From Bog-159 sp049511415 (lineage in GTDB: Bacteria; Acidobacteriota; Terriglobia; Bryobacterales; Bryobacteraceae): 64,000 bases of DNA. Of the stretch, positions 35,294 to 43,842 are shown one piece after another. Each line of letters opens with the position of its first letter. Positions within the stretch are counted from its first letter, which is position 1. The notes under the pieces are model-generated. The model did not search any database and was not told the origin of the DNA. It worked only from the letters and a program-made list of their open reading frames with translations. Location: assembly GCA_049511415.1 (NCBI GenBank), contig JBEKYC010000006.1, positions 201,245 through 265,244 of the forward strand. The letters are read 5' to 3'. The position numbers and the translations under genes are program-made.

Positions 35294-35360
35294 GCACAAA
35301 CTGGTTGAAAGCGGCCACTTTAGCGCGTTATATCGCGTTATATACTGTGAGTACCAAGCC

Positions 35361-36182
35361 ATGCAGCCGCTGCACTACCGACCCGGCCCGCCGCTCGACG
35401 GTTTCATCGAGATGCTCTGGCTTTGGGAAGGCTGCCGGCGGCCGCATACGCTCGAGCGCATCCTTCCCGATGGCTCGATGCAAATCATCCTCAACCTGAT
35501 CGACGACCACATTCCCCTGTATGACCGGAACACCGGCCAGCCCTGCGGTGGTTCCCGCGGCGTCTTGCTCTGCGGCCCCCGGTCGGAGTTCTCCGTGATC
35601 GATACCGCCACCCAGCTTTCGGTCTTCGGTTTCCATTTTAAGCCCGGCGGCATGCTGCCTTTTCTGCGTCAGCCCCTCGACGAACTGCATGACCGGGAGT
35701 TCGGCCTGGACTGCTTGTGGGGCAGCTTGGCGGGTGAACTGCGCGAACGGGTCCTTTCGGCCCCCACTGCCGCCGGCAAGTTCGCGGCAGCGGAGAACTA
35801 CCTGCTGCAGCGCGCGGTGCGCGACTTCGCCCGGCACCCCGCCGTAGACTTCGCCCTGCGCCAGTTGTCCAAATCGCCCGGCCGGCCGCTGGCATCGCTC
35901 GCCGACACTGTCGGACTGAGTTCCCGGCGTTTCATCGAGCTGTTCCGGCACGAAGTCGGCATGCCGCCCAAAGTTTTCGCGCGTGTCCGCCGCTTTCAGT
36001 GCGCCGTGCGGACTATCGGTGCGAACCGCCAAACCCTCGACTGGGCGGACTTGGCGGCGGGCTGCGGATACTACGATCAAGCCCACTTCATCCACGATTT
36101 TCGCGCCTTTGCGGGCCTCACGCCCTCCGCGTATCTCGCGGCCCGGACCGAGCATTTGAATCACGTGCCCTTGGAACCGTAG
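35361..36182 (+). CDS. AraC-family transcriptional regulator
   Basis: A 273-residue regulator. The N-terminal half is a cupin-like sensor of the type in DUF6597 AraC proteins (RILPDGSMQIILNL, VFGFHFKPGGMLPFL). The C-terminal half is the double HTH: LASLADTVGLSSRRFIELFRHEVGMPPKVFARVRRFQ and DWADLAAGCGYYDQAHFIHDFRAFAGLTPSAYL. The ligand is unknown. The VOC-family gene 49 bp downstream on the same strand is probably its partner or target; AraC/VOC pairs are common. A tandem 10-bp repeat lies just upstream of the start. Confidence 0.92.
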   Translation: MQPLHYRPGPPLDGFIEMLWLWEGCRRPHTLERILPDGSMQIILNLIDDHIPLYDRNTGQPCGGSRGVLLCGPRSEFSVIDTATQLSVFGFHFKPGGMLPFLRQPLDELHDREFGLDCLWGSLAGELRERVLSAPTAAGKFAAAENYLLQRAVRDFARHPAVDFALRQLSKSPGRPLASLADTVGLSSRRFIELFRHEVGMPPKVFARVRRFQCAVRTIGANRQTLDWADLAAGCGYYDQAHFIHDFRAFAGLTPSAYLAARTEHLNHVPLEP

Positions 36183-36231
36183 GTCAATTCTTTACAATAC
36201 AGGCCACACCGCTCCGGTCCAAAATAGTCAC

Positions 36232-36672
36232 ATGAGCCAAATCCATTACATCCCAGAGGGTTTTCCGGCCGTCATCCCGTACTTCGTGGTGCCCGACGGT
36301 CAGGCATTCGCCAGCTTCTTGCGGCGTGTATTCGATGCCCAGGAAGGTTTCGTTTCCAAGACGCCCGAAGGCGCCATCATGCATGCCGAAATGCGCATCA
36401 GCGGAGCCGTCATCGAGTTCGGGCAGGCCAACAGCCAGGCGCCCGCCATGCGCCTGAACACGCACGTCTACGTGCCGGATACGGATACGGCATACCAGCG
36501 CGCCCTGGATGCCGGCGCGAAGTCCGTGCGTGTGCCTAAAGACGAATTCTACGGTGACCGCACCGCCGGCGTCGAAGATCCCGCCGGCAACATTTGGTGG
36601 ATCGCCACCCGCGTCGAAAAGGTTTCACCCGAAGAACTGGCTCGCCGCGCCGCCACCCAAGCCACGCATTAG
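36232..36672 (+). CDS. VOC-family (glyoxalase/PhnB-like) protein
   Basis: A 146-residue cytoplasmic protein with PhnB-like features: AVIPYFVVPDGQAFASFLRRVFDAQEG, GAIMHAEMRISGAVIEFGQA, HVYVPDTDTAYQRALDAGAKSV and DRTAGVEDPAGNIWWIATR. The conserved DPAGNIW motif is near the end of the VOC fold. Metal-binding residues are not fully clear. Members bind or transform small organic molecules, often with metal. It follows the AraC-type regulator closely and is probably co-transcribed. The substrate is unknown. Confidence 0.88.
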   Translation: MSQIHYIPEGFPAVIPYFVVPDGQAFASFLRRVFDAQEGFVSKTPEGAIMHAEMRISGAVIEFGQANSQAPAMRLNTHVYVPDTDTAYQRALDAGAKSVRVPKDEFYGDRTAGVEDPAGNIWWIATRVEKVSPEELARRAATQATH

Positions 36673-36726
36673 CTCGCTGGCGCGTGCCGGCTTCGTCTTT
36701 TCCAGCACCGGCCGCGTCTATCCAGC

Positions 36727-38037
36727 TTGGGAACCAATCTCACGCCGGGATTCCGCCGATTGCTCGCCTTCGGCACGGGCGCGGGCATCCAGATCTGCGG
36801 TCCGGATCTCGAAGTCGCCGTGGCGCGCGTGCGCCCCACCGGCATCCAGGTACTGGGACGCATCAGTATTCCTCGCTTCCGGGAGCGCCCCGCCGCGCAA
36901 TGGGGCGCCGAATACTCCGCTCTGCTGGCCGGCCTCGGCATGCCGCATCTGAGCGCCGCCATTCTGCTCCCCCGCCCCGAAGTGATCGTGCGCCAGCTAG
37001 TCCTGCGCGGGGTGGAATCCAAGGACCTGGAATCGGCCATTTCGTTTCAGTTGGACGGCATCAATCCCTACGGCGACCAGGAGGTCCTGTTCGGCTGGCA
37101 AGCGCTCGCCGAAGGCGCCGTCCTGGTGGGAATCGTCCGCCGGGATCTCGTGGATCGTTACCAGGAACTGTTTACTGAAGCCGGCATTGTCACCGGATCA
37201 TTCACGTTCACCGCCGCCGCCATTCACGGCGCGATCCGTTTGGCCGGTTCCGCGCCGCGGGACTTTATAGCACTAAGCGGCGCCGACGGCTCGGCCGTGG
37301 AGATCTACGGCGAAAGCCAATCCCGCCCCGTATTTTCGGCCGCCTTCGAACCGCCCGCCGGACGCGCCGCGGGCTTGGCTGCCGCCGAGTTGCGCCTGGA
37401 TCCCTCGACCCTGCCCGTAGGCCTGGAATCTCTGCTGCCCGCGCCGCGCGTCAATCCGGTGAGCAACGACCTGTCGCGCAATCCCCTGCCCTATGCCGCG
37501 GCACTCTCCGCCGCCTGTCCCCGTCTGGCCCCCGCAGCCAACCTGTTACCTCCCGACCAACGCGCCGGCGCTTCGCGAGCGATTTTCATTCCCACCGCGG
37601 TGGCCGCCGCCCTGCTGCTCCTCGTGCTCGGCGCCACGCTGGCCTGGCCGCGCTACGACCGCACCCGTTACTTGAAACAACTGGACGCCGAAATTACGTC
37701 CCTCCGGCCGCAGGCAATCCGCGCCGCCACCCTCGATCGCCAGATTCAGCATACCCGCGAGAATGCCCGCCTGCTCGAAGAATTCCGCGCGCGGACGCGT
37801 GCCGACCTGGACGCCATCGTCGAACTAAGCCGCGTTCTGCCGCCACCCACGTGGGCCAGCACGGTCGATCTTTCCCGCGACGCCGCAGTCATCACCGGTG
37901 AAGCCGAACAGGCCGCTCCCTTGCTCAAAATGCTGGACGCTTCACCCCTGTTCCACAACTCGGAATTCAACGGAATCAGTAAGGTGCAGAACACCGAGAG
38001 CTTCCGCCTGCGCACGTTACGGAGGCCGCGGCCGTGA
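36727..38037 (+). CDS. PilM-PilN-like (GspL-type) fusion for pilus or type II secretion assembly
   Basis: A 436-residue inner-membrane protein. The first half follows the PilM/GspL actin-like ATPase fold: FGTGAGIQICGPDLEVAVARV, SAAILLPRPEVIVRQLVLRGVESKDLESAISFQLDG, DFIALSGADGSAVEIYG. A membrane helix follows (about 290-312: AVAAALLLLVLGATLAW), then a PilN-like helical and ferredoxin-like periplasmic part (VELSRVLPPPTWASTVDLSRDAAVITGEA). TTG 36727 is the only start between the upstream stop and the domain; no ribosome site is evident. Its stop overlaps the next gene, so it opens a secretion/pilus operon. Confidence 0.8.
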   Translation: MGTNLTPGFRRLLAFGTGAGIQICGPDLEVAVARVRPTGIQVLGRISIPRFRERPAAQWGAEYSALLAGLGMPHLSAAILLPRPEVIVRQLVLRGVESKDLESAISFQLDGINPYGDQEVLFGWQALAEGAVLVGIVRRDLVDRYQELFTEAGIVTGSFTFTAAAIHGAIRLAGSAPRDFIALSGADGSAVEIYGESQSRPVFSAAFEPPAGRAAGLAAAELRLDPSTLPVGLESLLPAPRVNPVSNDLSRNPLPYAAALSAACPRLAPAANLLPPDQRAGASRAIFIPTAVAAALLLLVLGATLAWPRYDRTRYLKQLDAEITSLRPQAIRAATLDRQIQHTRENARLLEEFRARTRADLDAIVELSRVLPPPTWASTVDLSRDAAVITGEAEQAAPLLKMLDASPLFHNSEFNGISKVQNTESFRLRTLRRPRP

Positions 38038-38621
38038 CCACCGGCGCCTTGGACCGCCGTAGCGCGCTGATGCTGGTGGCCGGTGTCGCAGTCGTCTTGG
38101 TGCTCCGGTTCGTGGTGTTGTCGGGCAACCAGCCGGCCGTCGTGGCCGCCACCGATTCCGTCCCCCTCGCCGAAAGGCGGTTGGCTAAACTCCGCGAAAC
38201 CGCGGCCACCGTGCCCAGCAAAGAGAAGTCCGCCCAGCAGGCAGCCGCCGAGTTGGCGCTGCGCGAGAAAGGCATGATCCGCTCGGACACCGCCGCCCAG
38301 GCACAGGCCCAGTTGCTCGAAATCATCCGCCGCGCCGGCAAGGACGAAGGCATCGACGTGCGCGGCGCCGAGGAAATGAAGGTGCGCCCCCTGGCCGATG
38401 ACTACGGCGAGGTGGTCGTCGGCGTGGCCTTCAACTGCCGCATCGACCAGTTTGTGAACTTCATGGCCGACCTCGCCAACCGCCCCGAACTGCTGGCCAC
38501 CAATGCCATTCGCGTTTCCGCCGGCAATCCCAAAGACAAAACGGTTGCCGTGCGGTTGGAACTCTCCGGCGTCGTTCCTCGCAAGCTCGTGCCTGAGAAG
38601 AAAGGTCCGGCCGCCCTGTGA
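38034..38621 (+). CDS. PilO/GspM-like inner-membrane assembly protein
   Basis: A 195-residue bitopic protein: a short cytoplasmic N-terminus, one membrane helix (LMLVAGVAVVLVLRFVVL, about 13-30), a helical stretch (LAERRLAKLRETAATVPSKEKSAQQAAAEL) and a C-terminal ferredoxin-like domain (VRPLADDYGEVVVGVAFNCRIDQFVNFMADLANRPELLATNAIRV). This is the PilO/GspM layout. The GTG start overlaps the preceding stop by 4 bp (GTGA). In known systems PilO/GspM pairs with PilN/GspL on the periplasmic side of the inner membrane. Confidence 0.8.
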   Translation: MTTGALDRRSALMLVAGVAVVLVLRFVVLSGNQPAVVAATDSVPLAERRLAKLRETAATVPSKEKSAQQAAAELALREKGMIRSDTAAQAQAQLLEIIRRAGKDEGIDVRGAEEMKVRPLADDYGEVVVGVAFNCRIDQFVNFMADLANRPELLATNAIRVSAGNPKDKTVAVRLELSGVVPRKLVPEKKGPAAL

Positions 38622-39358
38622 AACGCAAACTGCTGCTTGCCAACCTGGCGCTGCTGACCTTAAGCATCGCGGCCGCCTTGCACTTGCGGCGCGACTGGCT
38701 CGACGCCGACGCCCGCGAGCAGGCCATTCTGCGGCAGCGCATCAAGGCCCTTCCCGCACCGCCCTTGCTTGCGCTGCATGCGGCCGATTCGCTGCGGGCC
38801 GCCAGCTACTTCGATATCGCTCAGAAGATGCTCTTTTCGAAGGACCGCAATCCGACCGTAATCATCGAACCGCCGGCGCCGCCGCCACCCAAGCCGATGC
38901 CCGCTCTGCCCCTGTTTCATGGCCTCCTGGATCTGGGTGACGGCCCCATGGCCATCATGAGCGAGAATGCCAAGGCCCCGCATCGCGATTACCAGCCCGG
39001 CGACCAGGTCGGAGCATTCAAGCTGGTTGCGGTCTCCAACGACGCCATCGTGTTGGAGTGGGAAGGTCACACCATAACGAAGAATCCCGAAGAAATGTTG
39101 GATCGCGGGACGCCGCCGCCGACGGCTCCCGCGAGTCCCGTCGCGTCGGCCGCGGCCGCGCCGGCTCCAGCCCCCAAGATTACCCCGCCCGAAAAGCCCG
39201 GGCCTGGGTTGGATCTCGGCCGCGGCGTAAAGGCCTGCCAGCCGGGCGATACCTCCGCCGAAGGCGCCGTCGTGGATGGCATGCGCAAAGTAGTCAAGCC
39301 CAGTCCGTTCGGCGCTAAGTGCTATTGGGAGCCTGTCGGTGGTTCCGCCACAAATTGA
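38618..39358 (+). CDS. GspC/PilP-like bitopic membrane protein
   Basis: A 246-residue protein starting at GTG 38618, overlapping the previous gene. It has an N-terminal membrane helix (LLLANLALLTLSIAAALHL) and a helical segment. A proline-rich linker (PPAPPPPKPMPALP) leads to a small beta-domain (LFHGLLDLGDGPMAIMSE, YQPGDQVGAFKLVAVSNDAIVLEWEGHTI) that reads like the HR domain of GspC or PilP. That domain contacts the secretin. A second Pro/Ala-rich linker and a Cys-containing tail (VKACQPGD, GAKCYWEPVGG) follow. Position between the PilO-like gene and the secretin supports this. Confidence 0.72.
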   Translation: MKRKLLLANLALLTLSIAAALHLRRDWLDADAREQAILRQRIKALPAPPLLALHAADSLRAASYFDIAQKMLFSKDRNPTVIIEPPAPPPPKPMPALPLFHGLLDLGDGPMAIMSENAKAPHRDYQPGDQVGAFKLVAVSNDAIVLEWEGHTITKNPEEMLDRGTPPPTAPASPVASAAAAPAPAPKITPPEKPGPGLDLGRGVKACQPGDTSAEGAVVDGMRKVVKPSPFGAKCYWEPVGGSATN

Positions 39359-39377
39359 TTTCAAGGAGTCGTTTCTC

Positions 39378-39836
39378 ATGCATATCTCGTATCGGAAATC
39401 TTGCTTTTTAGCCGGCGCCCTTGCGCTATCCACGTGCCTGATGGCGCAAGACACCGCCAAAACCTCCCCGCCTCCCGCGGCCAAGACAACCAAGCCCGCG
39501 CCATCTCGCCTCGTGCTTCCCAAGGATGCCGTGGAGACTTCGCCCGGCCTCTACCGCTGGACCGACAAGGACGGCAAAGTCTGGACCTACCGCCGATCCC
39601 CGTTCGGCGTATCGCGCTGGCCGGCCGCGTCCGACTCCGCCTACAACAAACAGGAGGCCCCGGAGGACCGCGTAAAAGCCGCGGAACAGGGTGACTCGAT
39701 CCGCTTCGAACAAAGCACCCCCTTCGGCAAACGCGCCTGGGTCCGCAAAAAGTCCGAACTCACCGAAACGGAAAAGGCAATCTGGGAGCGCCAACAGAAG
39801 AGCGTCGCGGCCACCCGCCCGGCGGGAAAGGAGTAG
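39378..39836 (+). CDS. Small periplasmic protein of the secretin operon
   Basis: A 152-residue protein. ATG 39378 has an AGGAG ribosome site and a signal peptide (SYRKSCFLAGALALSTCLMAQ). The mature part has a short Pro/Lys-rich segment, then GLYRWTDKDGKVWTYRRSPFGVSRWP, a pattern seen in small acidobacterial periplasmic proteins, and a charged C-terminus (ELTETEKAIWERQQ). No family is recognised. It lies between the GspC-like gene and the secretin and is 3 bp from the latter, so a role linked to secretin assembly is plausible but unproven. Confidence 0.7.
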   Translation: MHISYRKSCFLAGALALSTCLMAQDTAKTSPPPAAKTTKPAPSRLVLPKDAVETSPGLYRWTDKDGKVWTYRRSPFGVSRWPAASDSAYNKQEAPEDRVKAAEQGDSIRFEQSTPFGKRAWVRKKSELTETEKAIWERQQKSVAATRPAGKE

Positions 39837-39839
39837 CGC

Positions 39840-42104
39840 GTGCGTTCCGGCACGTTCCTAGCGGCGGTGACGGTAGCGGCTTTCTGGCTAACCTGGGTAG
39901 CGCCCGCCCAGCAGACCTTATCGCCCCCGCCATCCACCCGCCCACAAACCAGTCCACCCTCTCCGCCCGCCGACGCTCCCCAAACCGGTCCCCGCCGCGC
40001 GGCCCTCGGCGATACCGGCGGCTTCATGTTGGAGAATGTCTCGCTATCCGAGTTCATCGACATCATGGCCCGCCGCCTGAAAATCAACTACATCGTGGAT
40101 CCGCATTTTAAGAACGGCAGCGTCACCATCCACACCTATGGCGAAGTGAAGTCCACCGACCTGATGTCGCTGCTCGAAACCGTCCTCCGTGTCAACGGCG
40201 CGGCCTTCGTCAAAGTGGGCGATCTCTACCGCGTAGTGCCCATGGAAAAAGTGTCGCAGATGCCTTTACCGCCAGTGGTCAATGGGAGGGAGTTCCCGGA
40301 CGACGAGCGCATGTCGCTGAACTTGATCTTCCTGAAATATGCCACTGCCGCCGAAGTCCTGAAGCTGATTCAGCCCTTCCTCGGCGAGGGCGCCGCCGTG
40401 GCTACCTACGATCCCGCCAATCTGTTGATCCTGCAGGATAACAATCGCAACATGAAACGCGCCATGGATCTGCTCGCGCTATTCGATAGCGATTCGTTCG
40501 TGAACCAGCGCGTGCGCTTATACGACGTCACCAACGGCCGGCCCACCGAACTGGCCAAACAATTGGAGTCGATTTTCAAGGCCTTCTCGCTCACGGACAA
40601 GAATACGGTCGTGAAGTTCGTGCCCATCGATCGCATCAACACCATCATCGCGGTGGCCGGCAATCCCGGTGTCTTTGACGAAATCAACACCTGGCTCAAG
40701 AAACTGGATGTCCCCGTAAAAGCGCCCGCCGGCGCTCTCGATAACTACGTCTACCGCTTGAAATACGGCCGCGCCGAAACCATGGCCATGGCGCTGATGG
40801 CTTTATATAGCGGGAACCCCATGGCTTTGATGCAGTTGAGCATGATGAATAGCAACAGCGTCAACATGGGTGTGGGCTTTGTCGGTACTCCGTCCCTGGG
40901 TGGCATGTCTGGCGGCATGGGCGGCTACGGCAGCGGTTATGGCGGTGGTTTCGGTGGCATGGGCGGCTATGGCGGGACCAGCGGATTTGGCGGCATGGGC
41001 AGCTACGGCGCCATGGGCGGCTACGGTGGGAGCATGGGCGGCTACGGCGGCTATGGCAACGCCTATCGCCAGTCTCCCGCCACCATGGCCGCCAGCCCGT
41101 TCGCAACCAATCCCGCCCAGCCCGGCAGCCCCGACCAGACCGGTAACTATCTGGGCACGGGAACCGATACCGGCACAGGCCCCCGCATGCCGCACATCAT
41201 CCCGAATCCCTTCGACAATACCTTGCTGGTCCAGTGTACCCCCGAAGAATGGGAACAGATCTCGCGGCTGGTGGCCCAATTGGATGTTCCCCCCCGGCAG
41301 ATCCTGGTGGAAGCCAAGATCCTCGAAGTGCAATTGTCCGGTGACCTCGCGTATGGCGTGGAAGCCTACCTGCAGTCAAAAGGCACCGCCGTGCCCAGCG
41401 GTTTTACCGGGCCGACCGCCGGCGGTTTCTTAGGAAGTCTGGCTAGCGGTGGTCTTGGCCTCACGGGTGGCTTACTGGTCGGCCATAGCCGCGAACTGCT
41501 GGCCGCGCTGACCGCCCTCGAAACCACCGGCAAAGTCAAAACCATATCCGAGCCGTCCCTCATCGCCACCGACAGCATTCCCGCCACCATGAACGTCGGC
41601 CAATCCGTGCCGACGCTGAGCTCTTCGGTCGCCTCCGGCGTCGAATCCGGCGGCAACACGCTGTTCGCCAACAATATCTCCAACGTCAGCACGGGCGTCA
41701 CGCTCAATGTCATGGCCCGCGCCAATTCCAGCGGCGTCATCACCATGATGATCAATCAGCAGGTCAGTAGTCCGCAAGCGCCTGCCAGTGGCGCCGCCAT
41801 TCAATCGGACTCCTTCAGCAACCGCAGCTTTCAGACCCAGATCACCGTGCAGGATGGCGATACTATCGGCATCGGCGGATTCATCCAGGACACCGTCACT
41901 GACTCCTCCAGCGGCATTCCTTTCTTGCAGCGTCTTCCCGTCATCGGCGGCATTTTCGGCAATAAATCCCATAACACCAGCCGCGATGAGCTGATTATAT
42001 TCTTTACGCCCCACGTGATCTACGACACCACTTCCGTCGCGGAAGCCACCGACGATCTAAAGAATCAGTTGAAGCATTTGAAAAAGGAGATGAAGGAGCA
42101 ATAA
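39840..42104 (+). CDS. gspD: Type II secretion/type IV pilus secretin
   Basis: A 754-residue outer-membrane channel. The start is GTG 39840 with an AAAGGAG ribosome site and a signal peptide (GTFLAAVTVAAFWLTWVAPAQQ). N-domains are visible: FMLENVSLSEFIDIMARRLKINYIVDP, MSLNLIFLKYATAAEVLKLIQPFLG and RINTIIAVAGNPGVFDEI. A glycine-rich stretch (about nt 40900-41065) is inserted in the N3-like region. The secretin core follows: RQILVEAKILEVQLSGDLAYGV, VKTISEPSLIATDSIPATMNVGQSVPTL and the final VPVIGGIFG-like and RDELIIFFTPHVI motifs. No gspE or gspF lies nearby, so the ATPase and platform are elsewhere. Confidence 0.93.
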   Translation: MRSGTFLAAVTVAAFWLTWVAPAQQTLSPPPSTRPQTSPPSPPADAPQTGPRRAALGDTGGFMLENVSLSEFIDIMARRLKINYIVDPHFKNGSVTIHTYGEVKSTDLMSLLETVLRVNGAAFVKVGDLYRVVPMEKVSQMPLPPVVNGREFPDDERMSLNLIFLKYATAAEVLKLIQPFLGEGAAVATYDPANLLILQDNNRNMKRAMDLLALFDSDSFVNQRVRLYDVTNGRPTELAKQLESIFKAFSLTDKNTVVKFVPIDRINTIIAVAGNPGVFDEINTWLKKLDVPVKAPAGALDNYVYRLKYGRAETMAMALMALYSGNPMALMQLSMMNSNSVNMGVGFVGTPSLGGMSGGMGGYGSGYGGGFGGMGGYGGTSGFGGMGSYGAMGGYGGSMGGYGGYGNAYRQSPATMAASPFATNPAQPGSPDQTGNYLGTGTDTGTGPRMPHIIPNPFDNTLLVQCTPEEWEQISRLVAQLDVPPRQILVEAKILEVQLSGDLAYGVEAYLQSKGTAVPSGFTGPTAGGFLGSLASGGLGLTGGLLVGHSRELLAALTALETTGKVKTISEPSLIATDSIPATMNVGQSVPTLSSSVASGVESGGNTLFANNISNVSTGVTLNVMARANSSGVITMMINQQVSSPQAPASGAAIQSDSFSNRSFQTQITVQDGDTIGIGGFIQDTVTDSSSGIPFLQRLPVIGGIFGNKSHNTSRDELIIFFTPHVIYDTTSVAEATDDLKNQLKHLKKEMKEQ

Positions 42105-42112
42105 ACCGCGTG

Positions 42113-43216
42113 CTAGGCCGACTGCGGGGTCTGAGCCGCCTTAATCCGCCGCAGCGAGATCAGCGCGTTACGCCTCACCGACGGTTCCGGGTCGTTCATC
42201 AGGTAGCGCAGCACCGTAGCATAGCGCTCCTCCCCGGTTTGGCCCATCACCCACGCCGCCGTGGCGCGGTACGGCGCCTCCGTGCGGCGGGCCATCTGCG
42301 CCACGTGCAAAATTACATCCCGGCTCTGTCCCGCCCGATGCAGTCCGATCAGCGCATTTCCGGCGACGCGCTGATGCGAATCGCGCAAAGCTCTCCGGAA
42401 TAGATCACAGTGGTCTTTCGCGGAACTCCAAAGACCCTCGATGAAATTAGCGCGCACGCGGCTGTCTTCGTCCCGCATCAGCCGGTGAATCAGATTCCGG
42501 GTCGGCACGATTCGCCCCATCATCAGCGCGGCTCGAGACCGCACGCGCGGATTGGGGCTTCGCAGAAACTGAATCAGGATGGGCGTCAGCCGCCCGCAAC
42601 TGCCAAGTTGCTCCAGAATTGACAAGCCCCGCTGTAAGACCTCTTCGGTGGCCTGCTCGTCCACCAGCAGGTTCTTGGCGAAGTGCACGTCGAAGCGCGG
42701 CTCGTGCTTCGCCAGGGTTTGCGCCAGAACGACGGAGTCTTCCAAAGCCGCCGCCGGATCGCATAGTTTTTCCACTGCGCGGACATTGCTTCCGAGCAAG
42801 CCCCCCACCAACTGCATGGCCTCGCCGCATGTGCCTGCCGCGTACATCGGCAGTAAGATCTCCGCCGTTGCCGCGGGCGCCTTGGCAGCCAGTTCGCGAA
42901 GGTTTCGGGCGGCTTCGGCCGGGCTTCGGCTATAAAACCCGAGCCAATAGGCGATCGCCTCGGGCACCGGCTTGGGCACGTCTTCGGCATCGAACTCCTC
43001 CACCGGCTCTCGCGGGGCCGAGGGTCGCTTCGCCTGTGGCGCCACCAGCGGCACTGCCACTGGTCCCAATTCCGTCCGCTCCAGGTCCCGCAGGACCTCC
43101 TCCAAGGCACGGGCCACCGCCGTGTCCGGTGCAGGAGTATCTGGAACAGGAGTCTCCGGCTCCGGATCTGGCCCCGGTGGTTCGGGTTGATCGATCAAGC
43201 CCAGCTTAATCAGCAA
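42113..43216 (-). CDS. HEAT-repeat protein
   Basis: A 367-residue protein starting at TTG 43216, supported by a GAGGAG ribosome site six bases upstream; an ATG at 43221 is out of frame. A Pro/Glu-rich N-terminal region (PEPPGPDPEPETPVPDTPAPD) leads into helical repeats: NPRVRSRAALMMGRIVPT, DSRVRANFIEGLWSS, HQRVAGNALIGLHRAG, EAPYRATAAWVMGQTG and EPSVRRNALISLRRI. These are HEAT/PBS-lyase-like repeats, usually a scaffold for protein binding. It ends 8 bp from the convergent secretin gene. A link with the secretion genes is possible but rests only on proximity. Confidence 0.85.
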   Translation of the reverse strand: MLIKLGLIDQPEPPGPDPEPETPVPDTPAPDTAVARALEEVLRDLERTELGPVAVPLVAPQAKRPSAPREPVEEFDAEDVPKPVPEAIAYWLGFYSRSPAEAARNLRELAAKAPAATAEILLPMYAAGTCGEAMQLVGGLLGSNVRAVEKLCDPAAALEDSVVLAQTLAKHEPRFDVHFAKNLLVDEQATEEVLQRGLSILEQLGSCGRLTPILIQFLRSPNPRVRSRAALMMGRIVPTRNLIHRLMRDEDSRVRANFIEGLWSSAKDHCDLFRRALRDSHQRVAGNALIGLHRAGQSRDVILHVAQMARRTEAPYRATAAWVMGQTGEERYATVLRYLMNDPEPSVRRNALISLRRIKAAQTPQSA

Positions 43217-43305
43217 CGCATACTCCTCGCCCTACTCACTCCTCTTAATCGGCGGAACCCCTAGACCAGTGTAGGGCCAGTTCGGGTCAGTTATGCGGTT
43301 CGTGT

Positions 43306-43776
43306 CTAATACGCTACCCGTCCGGGCTGCGCCTGCCACTCCGCGAACGCCCGCTGCGCCTGCGGGCTCGGCAACCGAACCGTGGGAATCCGCCGCTCGC
43401 CGATCGGGGCCTGCAGTTCGTCATAGATCAGGCTGTCGTCGAAACCCGCCGCCGCGGCATCCTCTCGCGTGGCTGCGAAATAGACATGCTCCGCCCGCGC
43501 CCAGTAAATCGCCCCCAGGCACATCGGACACGGCTCGCAACTGGCATAAATGTCGCACCCCGTAAGCTGGAAGCTGCCCAGCGCCTGGCACGCCGCGCGA
43601 ATCGCCACGATCTCGGCGTGCGCCGTTGGGTCGTTGCAAGCGGTCACCTGGTTGACGCCCGTGGCGATCACCGCATCCGCGCGTACTACCTGCGCCGCGA
43701 ACGGTCCGCCGCGCCCGCTTCGCGCATTCTCGACCGCCAGTTCCATCACGCGCGCCATGTGGTCGTCCGTCGTCAC
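43306..43776 (-). CDS. Zinc-dependent nucleoside/guanine deaminase family protein
   Basis: A 156-residue cytidine-deaminase-fold enzyme. The metal and catalytic motifs are complete: His 53-Ala-Glu 55 (DPTAHAEIVAI) and Cys 83-x-x-Cys 86 (SCEPCPMCLGAIYWA). The FDDSLIYDE segment near the C-terminus is typical of guanine deaminases such as Bacillus GuaD. The length and single-domain form fit that group better than tRNA adenosine deaminase. The start is GTG 43776; an ATG six codons later is possible. It is divergent from the GAF-kinase gene. Confidence 0.88.
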   Translation of the reverse strand: MTTDDHMARVMELAVENARSGRGGPFAAQVVRADAVIATGVNQVTACNDPTAHAEIVAIRAACQALGSFQLTGCDIYASCEPCPMCLGAIYWARAEHVYFAATREDAAAAGFDDSLIYDELQAPIGERRIPTVRLPSPQAQRAFAEWQAQPGRVAY

Positions 43777-43842
43777 ATTCGTATCCTACCAACATCGGCC
43801 TCCGTAGAGCCTGCTAGACTGTAAGCACAATCACTTAGGGCT

